64,000 nt of DNA from Streptomyces malaysiensis subsp. samsunensis (GTDB lineage Bacteria > Actinomycetota > Actinomycetes > Streptomycetales > Streptomycetaceae): NCBI RefSeq assembly GCF_024519315.1, contig NZ_JANIIC010000052.1, positions 25,510 through 89,509 of the forward strand. The letters run 5' to 3'. The notes beneath the pieces are model-generated. The model was not told the DNA's origin. It saw nothing but the letters and a program-made list of their open reading frames with translations, and made no database searches. Of the stretch, positions 1 to 7,189 are shown piece after piece. The position numbers and the translations under genes are program-made. Positions within the stretch are counted from its first letter, which is position 1. Each line of letters begins with the position of its first letter.

Positions 1-97
1 GCCCCACGAAGACCCGGCCCATACCGCCCGAACCGAGCCGTCCGAGCAGCCGGTAGGCGCCGATGACCTGTGGATCGTCCGGTCCCAGCGGCTCCAT
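1..97 (-). CDS. Serine/threonine protein kinase, N-terminal fragment (runs off the left edge)
   Basis: Only the first 32 codons lie in the window; the gene continues to the left. The ATG at 97 opens a peptide that reads through IGAYRLLGRLGSGGMGRVFVG-like sequence, the glycine-rich ATP loop (GSGGMG) of actinobacterial Hanks-type kinases. Those enzymes phosphorylate Ser/Thr on target proteins and usually have a cytoplasmic kinase domain with a variable C-terminal sensor. Nothing can be said about this protein's C-terminal half or target. It lies 80 bp downstream of mqnA on the same strand. Confidence 0.85.
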   Translation of the reverse strand, partial: MEPLGPDDPQVIGAYRLLGRLGSGGMGRVFVG

Positions 98-177
98 CGC
101 GTTGCCTCCCCCTCCGTGCGCCGGTCCAGCTTAGGCGGTGTTCGGCCGTCTACCGCAGGCCCGTGCCCCCCGAAAGG

Positions 178-1089
178 TCAGGTCAGCAGCTCGACATGGA
201 CGTCCGCCGGGTATCCGGTCGTCGGCCCCGTACGGCGGGCGAACTCGGCGATGCCGTCCAGCTGCGCCGTGCCGAGGCTGAAGTCGAGGGTGGTGAAGTA
301 GCGCTCCAGCACCGACGCCTCGAGCTGCTCCCAACGCGCCGCCTGCTCGGCGACCTTGCCGACCTCCTCCAGGGAGAGGTTCCGCGAGGACAGAAACGCC
401 TCGTGCACCCCCCGGACGATCTCCGGCTCCCGCTCCAGATACTCACGGCGGGCCGCCCACACCGCGAAGACGAAGGGGAGCCCGGTCCACTCCTTCCACA
501 TCTGTCCGAGGTCGTGGACGCGCAGCCCCAGCCGGGGCGCGTCATGGAGATTGGCCCGCAGCGCGGCATCTCCGATCAGCACCGCCGCCTCGGCCTCCTG
601 CATCATCAGGCTGAGGTCGGGCGGGCAGGTGTAGTAGTCGGGAGTGAGTCCGTACCGCTCGGCGAGCAGCAGCTGGGCCAGGCGTACGGAAGTGCGCGAG
701 GCGGAACCGAGTGCGACGCGCGCCCCGTCCAGCTGCTCCAGCGGCAGCTGCGAGACGATCACGCAGGACATCACGGGCCCGTCGCAGCCCACCGCGATGT
801 CGGGAAGTGCGACGAGATCGTCGGCATTGCGCAGATACTCCACCAGGCTGATCGGGCCGATGTCGAGATCGCCACGGACCAGGAGGTCGTTCAGGGCGTC
901 GGGAGACGCCTTGGTGAGCTCGAAATCCAGAAGCGATCCGGTCCTGGCGAGGCCCCAGTACAACGGCATGCAATTGAGGTACTGGATGTGCCCCACTTTC
1001 GGCCGGCTGAGCCGATGGCCGACGGGCGGTCTGCTGCTTTCGGAGGCGCCCTGTGTACTCCGCGAGGGGGAACTCGGTGAATTGTCCAC
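178..1089 (-). CDS. mqnA: Chorismate dehydratase MqnA (futalosine menaquinone pathway)
   Basis: About 303 residues. MqnA dehydrates chorismate to 3-enolpyruvylbenzoate, the first committed step of the futalosine route to menaquinone. The core starts VGHIQYLNCMPLYWGL and continues with DLDIGPISLVEYLRN and VALGSASRTSVRLAQLLL, typical of this periplasmic-binding-protein-like fold. I place the start at the GTG at 1089, because the open frame further upstream (to 1248) encodes low-complexity sequence without family resemblance. mqnE, ubiX, mqnP and a ubiD gene lie within 15 kb, so most of the pathway's known scattered cluster is present. Transcribed divergently from the cold-shock gene. Confidence 0.9.
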   Translation of the reverse strand: MDNSPSSPSRSTQGASESSRPPVGHRLSRPKVGHIQYLNCMPLYWGLARTGSLLDFELTKASPDALNDLLVRGDLDIGPISLVEYLRNADDLVALPDIAVGCDGPVMSCVIVSQLPLEQLDGARVALGSASRTSVRLAQLLLAERYGLTPDYYTCPPDLSLMMQEAEAAVLIGDAALRANLHDAPRLGLRVHDLGQMWKEWTGLPFVFAVWAARREYLEREPEIVRGVHEAFLSSRNLSLEEVGKVAEQAARWEQLEASVLERYFTTLDFSLGTAQLDGIAEFARRTGPTTGYPADVHVELLT

Positions 1090-1392
1090 GTCTCGGAGGC
1101 TAGCTCCGCTCGGCCCCGGGAATGGCGGCGGGGTGGCCGGGTAGCCTTGGGGCTGACCGGCCGACACCTGCTCGACCTGCGATCTTATCCATCTCACAGG
1201 CCAGGGAAACCCCTCGTTTTCGTGATCTTCGGCTCTTTCCTCTCGCACACGGAGCGTGCTAAGCTCGCCGCAAGTTGCAGTTTGGTTTCCTTGCAGTACA
1301 GAGCCTGCGGAGCATGTAACCGCAGGCTTTTGTAGTTTTCAGACTTCTTGCAGGTTCTGGAGCAGGGCAACCCTTTGGCCCAAGGAGGGCTT
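1090..1392. promoter_or_regulatory. Divergent mqnA / cold-shock intergenic region with leader hairpin
   Basis: 303 bp without a gene. The half nearer the cold-shock gene is clearly richer in A+T than its surroundings (about 1200-1375), as expected for a promoter and long 5' leader. A perfect 9-bp stem, AGCCTGCGG (1302-1310) with CCGCAGGCT (1320-1328), is followed by TTTTGTAGTTTT. This looks like an intrinsic terminator or attenuator inside the cold-shock leader. A strong ribosome site, AAGGAGG (1381-1387), precedes the ATG at 1393. I could not fix a -35/-10 pair with confidence. Confidence 0.5.
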
Positions 1393-1596
1393 ATGGCTAC
1401 CGGAACCGTCAAGTGGTTCAACGCCGAGAAGGGCTTCGGCTTCATCGCCCAGGACGGCGGCGGCCCCGATGTCTTCGTTCACTACTCCGCGATCAACGCG
1501 AGCGGCTTCCGTTCTCTCGAGGAGAACCAGGCCGTGACCTTTGACGTCACCCAGGGCCCGAAGGGCCCGCAGGCGGAGAACGTCAGCGCCGCCTGA
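1393..1596 (+). CDS. Cold-shock protein, CspA family
   Basis: 67 residues, one OB-fold. It begins MATGTVKWFNAEKGFGFI, with the RNP1 (KGFGFI) and RNP2 (VFVHYSAI) nucleic-acid-binding motifs intact, and ends AENVSAA. Such proteins bind single-stranded RNA and act as RNA chaperones; many Streptomyces copies are constitutive rather than cold-induced. The start is fixed by AAGGAGG five bases upstream and by the family's usual length. The long leader contains a terminator-like hairpin (1302-1331), and a strong terminator follows (1615-1659). Confidence 0.95.
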   Translation: MATGTVKWFNAEKGFGFIAQDGGGPDVFVHYSAINASGFRSLEENQAVTFDVTQGPKGPQAENVSAA

Positions 1597-1614
1597 TCCA
1601 GCAGCACCACCCAA

Positions 1615-1659
1615 GGAGCCCTGCTCCCCGCCCGGCGGGGAGGCGGGGCTCCTGCCTTT
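1615..1659 (+). terminator. Intrinsic terminator after the cold-shock gene
   Basis: GGAGCCC (1615-1621) pairs with GGGCTCC (1646-1652). Inside it, CTCCCCGCC pairs with the GGGGAGG arm around a CGGC loop. A short T run (CTTTC) follows. Confidence 0.75.
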
Positions 1660-1710
1660 CCATGCCCCTTTCCGCCTCTTCCGCCCTTCGGGCCCGCGTC
1701 ACGGGGACGG

Positions 1711-2166
1711 TCAGTCCTCCAGCAGCCGGAAGTCGGCGAAGTCGAAGCCCGGGGCGACCACACAGCTCACCAGGACCTCCTCGTCCGCCGCCGGACGAGC
1801 CGCTTGCCAGGTGCCCGGCGGGATGACGACCTGGGGGCGCTGACCGGAGGCGATATCGGGGCCCAGGACCACATCCGTGGGGGCCGCCTCCGGAGCGTCG
1901 CCCGTACCGCCGAGCCGCAGCCGCAGCGGGCCGCCGCTGTGCCACAGCCACAGCTCGGCCGAACGCACCACATGCCAGCGGGACTCCTCACCGGGAGTCA
2001 GCAGGAAGTAGATCGCCGTGGCCGTCGCGCGCTCGCCGTCGTACCCCGGTGGCCGCACCGTGACATCGCTGCGCCAGGTCTCCCGGTACCAGCCGCCTTC
2101 CGGATGGGGTTCGAGGCCGAGCCATTCGGCCGTCGCGGGCCGTCGGGTCGTGGTCATGTCCCTCAC
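1711..2166 (-). CDS. Cupin-fold protein, DUF985 family
   Basis: About 151 residues (GTG at 2166) or 148 (ATG at 2157, four codons in; AGGG sits close to it). It contains the DUF985/Cupin_5 pattern: GLEPHPEGGWYRETWRS near the start, then TAIYFLLTPGEESRWHVVRS, a GGPLRLRLGG turn, and GTWQAARP with SCVVAPGFDFADF near the end. The family has a beta-barrel cupin fold and no firmly assigned reaction. It stands alone here, convergent with the cold-shock gene and divergent from the AraC regulator. The family call is solid; the function is unknown. Confidence 0.8.
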   Translation of the reverse strand: MRDMTTTRRPATAEWLGLEPHPEGGWYRETWRSDVTVRPPGYDGERATATAIYFLLTPGEESRWHVVRSAELWLWHSGGPLRLRLGGTGDAPEAAPTDVVLGPDIASGQRPQVVIPPGTWQAARPAADEEVLVSCVVAPGFDFADFRLLED

Positions 2167-2310
2167 TCACCGCTCTCACACATCGGTCCGGGCCCGTCGA
2201 GGATAGCCCGTGAGGCGTCCCGAAAAGCGCCCCGTAAGGCGCTCACGGACTGTAGGGGTCCGGCGACGCACCGCTGACGAGACGTGCCCGCCCGGGCTAC
2301 GGTTCTGACC

Positions 2311-3405
2311 ATGGGGCGCGGGCGGCGAACGGTGACGGTGCACCATGTACGGGCCGCGCTGCGCGGTGCGCAGCGGCTCGGCCTCGACACCATCCCCCTG
2401 CTCCAACGGGCCCGGATACCCCCGCTGTTGCTCGCCGACGACCGCGCCCGTGTCTCCCCCGAGCAGTTCGCCCGGCTGGTGCGCGCCCTGCACCGGGTCA
2501 CGCGGGACGAGTTCCTGGGGCTGGGGACCATCCGCAGCCGGCCCGGCACCTTCGCGATGATGTGCTACGCCTCGCTGGGCTGCCCCGACCTCGGCACGGC
2601 GGTGGAGCGCGGGGCCCGCTTCTACCGGCTCTTCCCCGGCGGGCCCAATCTGGCCCTGGAGCGCGGCGCGAGCCCGGGCCGGGAGGCGGTGTTCGCCCTG
2701 CGCGGCGGGCTGGGCCCGCATGAGGGCGGCCTTACGGCGGCCGAGGGCCATATCGTCGCCGAGTGGCTCATGCTCATCTGGCACCGGCTCGCGGGCTGGC
2801 TGATCGGGCACCGGATCCCGCTGCTGTGGGCGCAGTTCGCGTATCCCCCGCCGCCGTACGCCGAGGACTACGAGCCGCTCTTCGGCTGCCCGCCCCGGTT
2901 CGGCGCACCGCGCACCGCGGCCGGATTCGACCGTCGCTGGCTGACCGCCCCCGTCGTCCAGGACGAGGCCACGCTCCAGACGCTGTTGCGGTACGCGCCC
3001 GCCGGGCTGCTCAGCCGCGGCGAGTACGGAACGACGACCGTCGCGGAACAGGTGCGGCACGCGCTCACCGGGGCGCTGCGGACGCGCGGCGGCCCGGCCG
3101 ACGGCCCGCGCGCCCGGCGCACCGCGCGGCTCCCGGAGCTTCCCGAGGTCGCCGCCCGGCTGGCGGTCAGCCCGGCGACGCTGCGGCGGCGGCTGAGCGC
3201 GGAGGGCACGTCCTTCCAGCGGCTCAAGGACGCCGTACGGCGCGATGAGGCGGTCAGCAGCCTGGCCGAAGGGGACGAACCCATCGCCGACCTGGCCGTA
3301 CGGCTGGGCTTCTCCGAGGACACCGCGTTCCACCGGGCGTTCCGGCGCTGGACCGGGGCAACCCCGGGCGCATACCGACATGAGATGTGGAGTCAGCAAA
3401 TCTGA
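2311..3405 (+). CDS. AraC-family transcriptional regulator with arabinose-binding-like N-terminal domain
   Basis: About 364 residues from the ATG at 2311 (a GTG at 2284 would add nine). The first ~200 residues match the AraC ligand-sensing domain found in OruR/ArgR-type and virulence regulators (GLGTIRSRPGTFAMMCYASLG). The C-terminal 100 carry the two AraC helix-turn-helix units, with RLAVSPATLRRRLSAEGTSF and LAVRLGFSEDTAFHRAFRRW, ending in TGATPGAYR. The secreted lipase follows 99 bp downstream on the same strand and is a plausible target, though nothing in the sequence proves it. Confidence 0.88.
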   Translation: MGRGRRTVTVHHVRAALRGAQRLGLDTIPLLQRARIPPLLLADDRARVSPEQFARLVRALHRVTRDEFLGLGTIRSRPGTFAMMCYASLGCPDLGTAVERGARFYRLFPGGPNLALERGASPGREAVFALRGGLGPHEGGLTAAEGHIVAEWLMLIWHRLAGWLIGHRIPLLWAQFAYPPPPYAEDYEPLFGCPPRFGAPRTAAGFDRRWLTAPVVQDEATLQTLLRYAPAGLLSRGEYGTTTVAEQVRHALTGALRTRGGPADGPRARRTARLPELPEVAARLAVSPATLRRRLSAEGTSFQRLKDAVRRDEAVSSLAEGDEPIADLAVRLGFSEDTAFHRAFRRWTGATPGAYRHEMWSQQI

Positions 3406-3504
3406 GCGCCGCGGTCAGCCACAGACACCCCGGCCGTCCCTACGGTCCTCCCACAGCGACCCGGCACCGCCGGAGCGCACCGCCCGCACCGTTGGGAGAG
3501 CCGT

Positions 3505-4677
3505 ATGCGTATCCGCACCACCGTGCTCGCCGCCCTCGCCGCACTGACCCTGGCCTCGGCGTCACCCGCCGCCCCGGCCGCCGCGGCCTCGTCGGACACC
3601 CCGGCCGCGGACACCGGCAGACCCGGCGACATCGTCACCTCCGCCCCCACCGCCTTCCGGACCCTGCCCGGTGTGCCGACCGCCACCAGGGCATGGCACA
3701 TCACCTACCGCTCGACCACCGCCACCGGCCGTCCCGACGTCGTCTCCGGCACGGTCGTCGTCCCCGACGACGGCACAGAGGGCCCGCGGCCGCTCATCGC
3801 CTGGGGCATCGGCGCCGTCGGCCTCGCCGACGGCTGCGCGGTGTCCGGCCGATTCCCGCAGGGCGCCTCGATCGAGGCCCAGCTGATCGACCTCGCGCTG
3901 CGCCGTGGCTGGGCGGTGGCCGTCACCGACTACGAGGGCCTGGGCACGCCGGACGACCACACCTATACGGTCGGCCGGTCCGAGGGCCAGGCCGTCCTGG
4001 ACGCGGCGCGCGCCGCCCAGCGCCTTCCGGAGGCCGGGCTCTCACCGGACGCGCCCGTGGGCATCATGGGCTACTCCCAAGGCGGCCAGGCGGCCGGCTG
4101 GGCCGCCGAACTCCACCCCTCCTACGCCCCCGAGCTGCGGGTGAAAGGCACGGTCGCCGGGGGCGTGCCCGCCGACCTCCCCACGACGCTGGACTACAAC
4201 GACGGCGGCGCGGGCGCCGGGCTCGCCCTGATGGCGCTCGCCGGACAGGACTCGGCCTTCCCCGCGCTGCGGCTCGACTCGTACCTCAACGACCGGGGAC
4301 GCGGCTATGTGGACTTCATGAAGCGGAACTGCGTGTCCCTCAGCACCATCGCCGGGCTCTTCCAGCACAGGTCCGAGGTGACCGTAAGGGACCCGCTGGC
4401 CGACCCGGTCTGGCAACTCGCGCTGCGCGCCTCCCTCTTGGGCACCCGCTCTGTCGACCACCCCGTCTACCTCTACCAGGGCAGGCTCGACGAGCTGATC
4501 CCGTACCGGGTCGGCGAGGCGCTGCGCGACCGCTGGTGCGCCCGGGGGGTACCGGTGGAGTGGCAGGACTATCCGCTCGACCACGTCACCACGGCGCTGA
4601 CCGGGATACCGACGGCCCTGGACTGGATGGCCGGACGGCTGGCGGACGAGCCGACGCGGGGCAACTGCGGGGCCTGA
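3505..4677 (+). CDS. Secreted lipase / triacylglycerol lipase-like alpha-beta hydrolase
   Basis: 390 residues with a clear signal peptide (MRIRTT, hydrophobic core, cleavage near AAAAS at ~29). The fold resembles the secretory lipase family (Candida antarctica lipase A type): an IAWGIGAVG segment, nucleophile elbow GYSQGG near 189-194, a candidate acid in GRLDELIP and the His in PLDHVTTA near the C-terminus. It probably hydrolyses esters outside the cell. GGGAGAG eight bases upstream supports the start. It may be controlled by the AraC regulator directly upstream. Substrate cannot be read from sequence. Confidence 0.85.
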   Translation: MRIRTTVLAALAALTLASASPAAPAAAASSDTPAADTGRPGDIVTSAPTAFRTLPGVPTATRAWHITYRSTTATGRPDVVSGTVVVPDDGTEGPRPLIAWGIGAVGLADGCAVSGRFPQGASIEAQLIDLALRRGWAVAVTDYEGLGTPDDHTYTVGRSEGQAVLDAARAAQRLPEAGLSPDAPVGIMGYSQGGQAAGWAAELHPSYAPELRVKGTVAGGVPADLPTTLDYNDGGAGAGLALMALAGQDSAFPALRLDSYLNDRGRGYVDFMKRNCVSLSTIAGLFQHRSEVTVRDPLADPVWQLALRASLLGTRSVDHPVYLYQGRLDELIPYRVGEALRDRWCARGVPVEWQDYPLDHVTTALTGIPTALDWMAGRLADEPTRGNCGA

Positions 4678-4722
4678 CGCCTGCCTGGCGCGACGCCCGC
4701 CTGATGCGGCGCCGACTGCCTG

Positions 4723-4818
4723 TCAGCCGATCAGCCTGCGTCAACCGATCCGCCCGCGTGAGCCGTTAGCCCCGCACATGAGCCGTAGGACCCGCGCGTC
4801 AGCCGATCCGCTCGGGCG
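4723..4818. repeat. Stop-codon tandem repeat at the 3' end of the TetR gene (5 units of 18-20 bp)
   Basis: Units begin at 4723, 4741, 4759, 4779 and 4799, following a pattern close to TCAGCCGATCCGCCCGCG. The unit at 4799 holds the real TGA stop (TCA on the plus strand) and the last codons of the TetR gene; the other four are degenerate copies downstream of it. See the general finding on repeated gene ends. Confidence 0.8.
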
Positions 4819-5503
4819 CCCAGCCTCTCCCCTGGAGCAGGTTCCCCAGCCCGGCCCAGGCGAAGTTCATCAGGGTGGCCGCGGCCTCCTTGGCCGAGGG
4901 GCCGCCCGCCCTGCCGTCCCCCGCCCGGTCCGCGAGCGACTCGGCCGCGCCCACGAGCGCATGCGCGAGCCCGGACACCTCGGTGCCCGCGAGGGTCCGG
5001 GCGCGCGCCGCCTCGCGGGCGTGCTCCCGCGCCGCCGCGGCTATCAGCTGGGTCACGAACTCCACGATCTCCGTGCGCATCGCGGCCACTTCGCGTGCGT
5101 AGGGCTGGCCATGCGTACGGGCCTGCACATGCAACAGCGTCCATCCGTCGGGGTGTTCGGCCGTATGGGCGAAGAAGCCGCTCAGCCCGCTCCACAACTG
5201 CCGGTCGGCGGGCGCGTCCCGCTCCACGGCCGCGCGCACCGCGGTCACCAGCGCCGCGGCCTCCCGCCGTATGCACGCCGTGAACAGGTCTTCCTTGGAG
5301 TTGAGATAGAGATAGACCAGCGGTTTGGAGACCCCGGCCAGCTCGGCGATGTCGTCCATGGAGGCGTTCCGATAGCCGCTGCGCGCGAAGGCCCGCACCC
5401 CCGCGTCCAGCATCTGCTGCTCCCGCACCGCCCGTGGTACGCGCTTGTTCCGCGTCGCCCCGCCCACGCAGGCCGCCCCCTTCGATCGTGCCCCCGCACA
5501 CAT
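4799..5503 (-). CDS. TetR-family transcriptional repressor
   Basis: About 234 residues. An N-terminal TetR DNA-binding domain follows a ~30-residue charged leader: AVREQQMLDAGVRAFARSGY, then SMDDIAELAGVSKPLVYLYL and NSKEDLF. The C-terminal ligand domain ends in LMNFAWAGLGNLLQGRGW, common in Streptomyces TetR proteins. The start is uncertain; ATG at 5503 is my choice because the family needs only the sequence from about residue 35. It is divergent from the secreted esterase at 5634, so that gene or itself may be the target. The ligand is unknown. Confidence 0.88.
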   Translation of the reverse strand: MCAGARSKGAACVGGATRNKRVPRAVREQQMLDAGVRAFARSGYRNASMDDIAELAGVSKPLVYLYLNSKEDLFTACIRREAAALVTAVRAAVERDAPADRQLWSGLSGFFAHTAEHPDGWTLLHVQARTHGQPYAREVAAMRTEIVEFVTQLIAAAAREHAREAARARTLAGTEVSGLAHALVGAAESLADRAGDGRAGGPSAKEAAATLMNFAWAGLGNLLQGRGWAPERIG

Positions 5504-5633
5504 ATCGCGGATAAGCCTACGTGGGACCACTGTCAGCGCTCTTGCCACGGCCGCCCGCCGACCTCAAAGTTTCAACTGACCACGCACCGTGCCCCGTTCA
5601 ACTCCGTAACGCAAGCGCGAAGGAGAACGAACG

Positions 5634-6650
5634 ATGCCGAACCGCCGCCGTACCCTCGCCGCGCTGACCGCGCTGGCCGCCGCACCGCTCCTCACGGCCC
5701 CCGCGGAGGCCCGCTCCCCGGAGCCCGGCTCCTCCAAGGCCCGTTCCCCGGAAGCGTTCAGCAGACGCCGGACACCCGCCCGCCCGCGCCTCATCGCCGC
5801 GGACCGCGTCAGTGAGCGCGTCCTGGACCTGACGATCGACTCCCCCGCCCTGGGCCGCGAGGGCCACGCCCGCGTCCTCCTCCCCACCGGCTACGACCGC
5901 CGGCCCCACCACCGCTGGCCCATCCTCTATCTGCTCCACGGCTGCTGCGACCCGGCCCCCGGATGGGAGGCGTGGACCCGCAACACCGATGTCGAGACCA
6001 TCACCGCCGCCACCCCGGCGCTGATCGTCTCCCCCGAGGGCGGCCCCGCCGGCTTCTACTCGAACTGGTGGAACGGCGGCCACTACGGCCCGCCCGCCTG
6101 GGAGACCTTCCACCTGGGCGAGCTGCGCCCCCTCCTGGAGCGCGCCCTGCGGGCCAACGGCCGCCGCGCGATCGCCGGACTGTCCATGGGCGGCTTCGGC
6201 GCCCTCTCCTACGCCGCCCGCCACCCCCGTCTCTTCCGCGCGGCGGCGTCCTTCAGCGGTGTCATCCACACCACCCTGGACCCCGCCGGCGTCCAAGGCA
6301 TCCTCACGGGCCAGGGCGCCGACCCGGCGGCCCTCTGGGGAGACCCCGCCGCCCAGTCCTCGCTCTGGGACGCCCACAACCCTTACGCCCTGATCCCCCG
6401 GCTCCCCCGCGGCTACCCGCTCTACCTCGCCTGCGGCAACGGCAGCCCCGGTCCCCTCGACCCCCCGGACCGCCCCGAGGACACCCTGGAGCGCGGCCTC
6501 GGCGAGATGGCCCAGCGCTATGTCCGTCGCGCCCGCGCCCACGGCCTGGCCATCACCGCCCACCTCTACGGCCCCGGCACCCACACCTGGCCCTACTGGG
6601 AACGCGAACTCACCCACGCCCTCCCCCTCCTCACCGCCCCGCTCATCTGA
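5634..6650 (+). CDS. Secreted esterase of the esterase D / antigen 85 fold
   Basis: 338 residues with an Arg-rich signal peptide (MPNRRRTLAALTALAAAPLL) and a Pro/Ser/Arg linker to ~50. The alpha-beta hydrolase core shows ILYLLHGCCDPAPGW, then FYSNWWNGG (as in mycolyltransferase-like proteins), nucleophile GLSMGGFG near 187 and a final His in GTHTWPYW. This is the PF00756 putative esterase family; members act on acyl esters outside the cell. Streptomyces lack mycolic acids, so mycolyl transfer is unlikely. GAAGGAG precedes the ATG. Confidence 0.87.
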   Translation: MPNRRRTLAALTALAAAPLLTAPAEARSPEPGSSKARSPEAFSRRRTPARPRLIAADRVSERVLDLTIDSPALGREGHARVLLPTGYDRRPHHRWPILYLLHGCCDPAPGWEAWTRNTDVETITAATPALIVSPEGGPAGFYSNWWNGGHYGPPAWETFHLGELRPLLERALRANGRRAIAGLSMGGFGALSYAARHPRLFRAAASFSGVIHTTLDPAGVQGILTGQGADPAALWGDPAAQSSLWDAHNPYALIPRLPRGYPLYLACGNGSPGPLDPPDRPEDTLERGLGEMAQRYVRRARAHGLAITAHLYGPGTHTWPYWERELTHALPLLTAPLI

Positions 6651-6680
6651 CACGGGGAGGTTTGCTACGGTCGGAATCGA

Positions 6681-6721
6681 CCCGACGAGACGCGCCGTAC
6701 CGGGACCCGCAAAGACGACGC
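6681..6721 (+). promoter_or_regulatory. Guanidine-III (ykkC-III) riboswitch candidate ahead of sugE/gdx
   Basis: The sequence closely follows the known guanidine-III aptamer. CCCG (6681-6684) can pair with CGGG (6701-6704), and GCGCCGT (6692-6698) with ACGACGC (6715-6721) with one C-A mismatch, around the conserved ACGA core. As recalled, the Thermobifida aptamer has CCGG in the first stem; here the stem reads CCCG/CGGG, a covariation that keeps the pairing. It lies 35 bp upstream of a guanidinium exporter gene, the classic context. In this class guanidine binding is thought to expose the ribosome site. Confidence 0.8.
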
Positions 6722-6755
6722 ACCCCGTAACGAGAGACTTCACGGAGGTGCCGTC

Positions 6756-7076
6756 ATGGCTTGGGTCCTGCTCTTCACGGCCGGGCTGTTCGAAATCTGC
6801 TGGTCGATCGGCATGAAGCTGAGCGATGGCTTCACCCGCCTGTGGCCCAGCGTGATCACCGTCGCCGGGCTGATCGTGAGCATGGGGCTGCTGAGCGCGG
6901 CGGTGAAGAGCCTGCCCATCGGCACGGCCTACGGCGTCTGGGTCGGCATCGGCGCCGTAGGCACCGCCCTGCTCGGCATGGTCCTCTTCCACGAGCCGGT
7001 CACCCCGGCCCGGATCTTCTTCCTGCTCCTGCTGGTGGTGGCCATCGTCGGCCTGGAGGCCACGGCGGGCGAGTGA
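6756..7076 (+). CDS. sugE: Guanidinium exporter Gdx (SugE-type small multidrug resistance protein)
   Basis: 106 residues with four membrane helices. It begins MAWVLLFTAGLFEICWSIGMKLSDG; Glu13 in the first helix is the family's proton/substrate residue, and WSIGMK is characteristic of Gdx rather than EmrE-type pumps. Gdx works as a dual-topology homodimer, exchanging guanidinium for protons. A candidate guanidine-III riboswitch lies in its leader, matching the known guanidine detoxification context. Ribosome site ACGGAGG at 6743. A perfect terminator hairpin follows. Confidence 0.95.
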   Translation: MAWVLLFTAGLFEICWSIGMKLSDGFTRLWPSVITVAGLIVSMGLLSAAVKSLPIGTAYGVWVGIGAVGTALLGMVLFHEPVTPARIFFLLLLVVAIVGLEATAGE

Positions 7077-7082
7077 ACAGCA

Positions 7083-7128
7083 CGGTGCCCCCGGACCGAG
7101 GCGTGGTCCGGGGGCACCGCTTGTCGCT
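7083..7128. terminator. Bidirectional terminator between sugE and the DAACS transporter
   Basis: A perfect 15-bp stem: CGGTGCCCCCGGACC (7083-7097) pairs with GGTCCGGGGGCACCG (7104-7118), loop GAGGCG. It lies between two convergent genes. Confidence 0.85.
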
Positions 7129-7189
7129 CTTATGGCCGTTGTCGCCCTTGCCGCACGGAGGTGCTACGCGGCGGCGTTGCCCGACGACG

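Noticed and set aside
2176..3399. A long 407-codon minus-strand frame over the AraC gene
   Set aside because: The plus-strand reading is a clear AraC protein; the other is rich in Arg/Pro/Gly without motifs.
6650..6680. SigR-type GGAAT promoter before sugE
   Set aside because: GGAAT lies at 6673, but the matching GTT at N18 is absent (GTA), and the bases belong to the riboswitch region.
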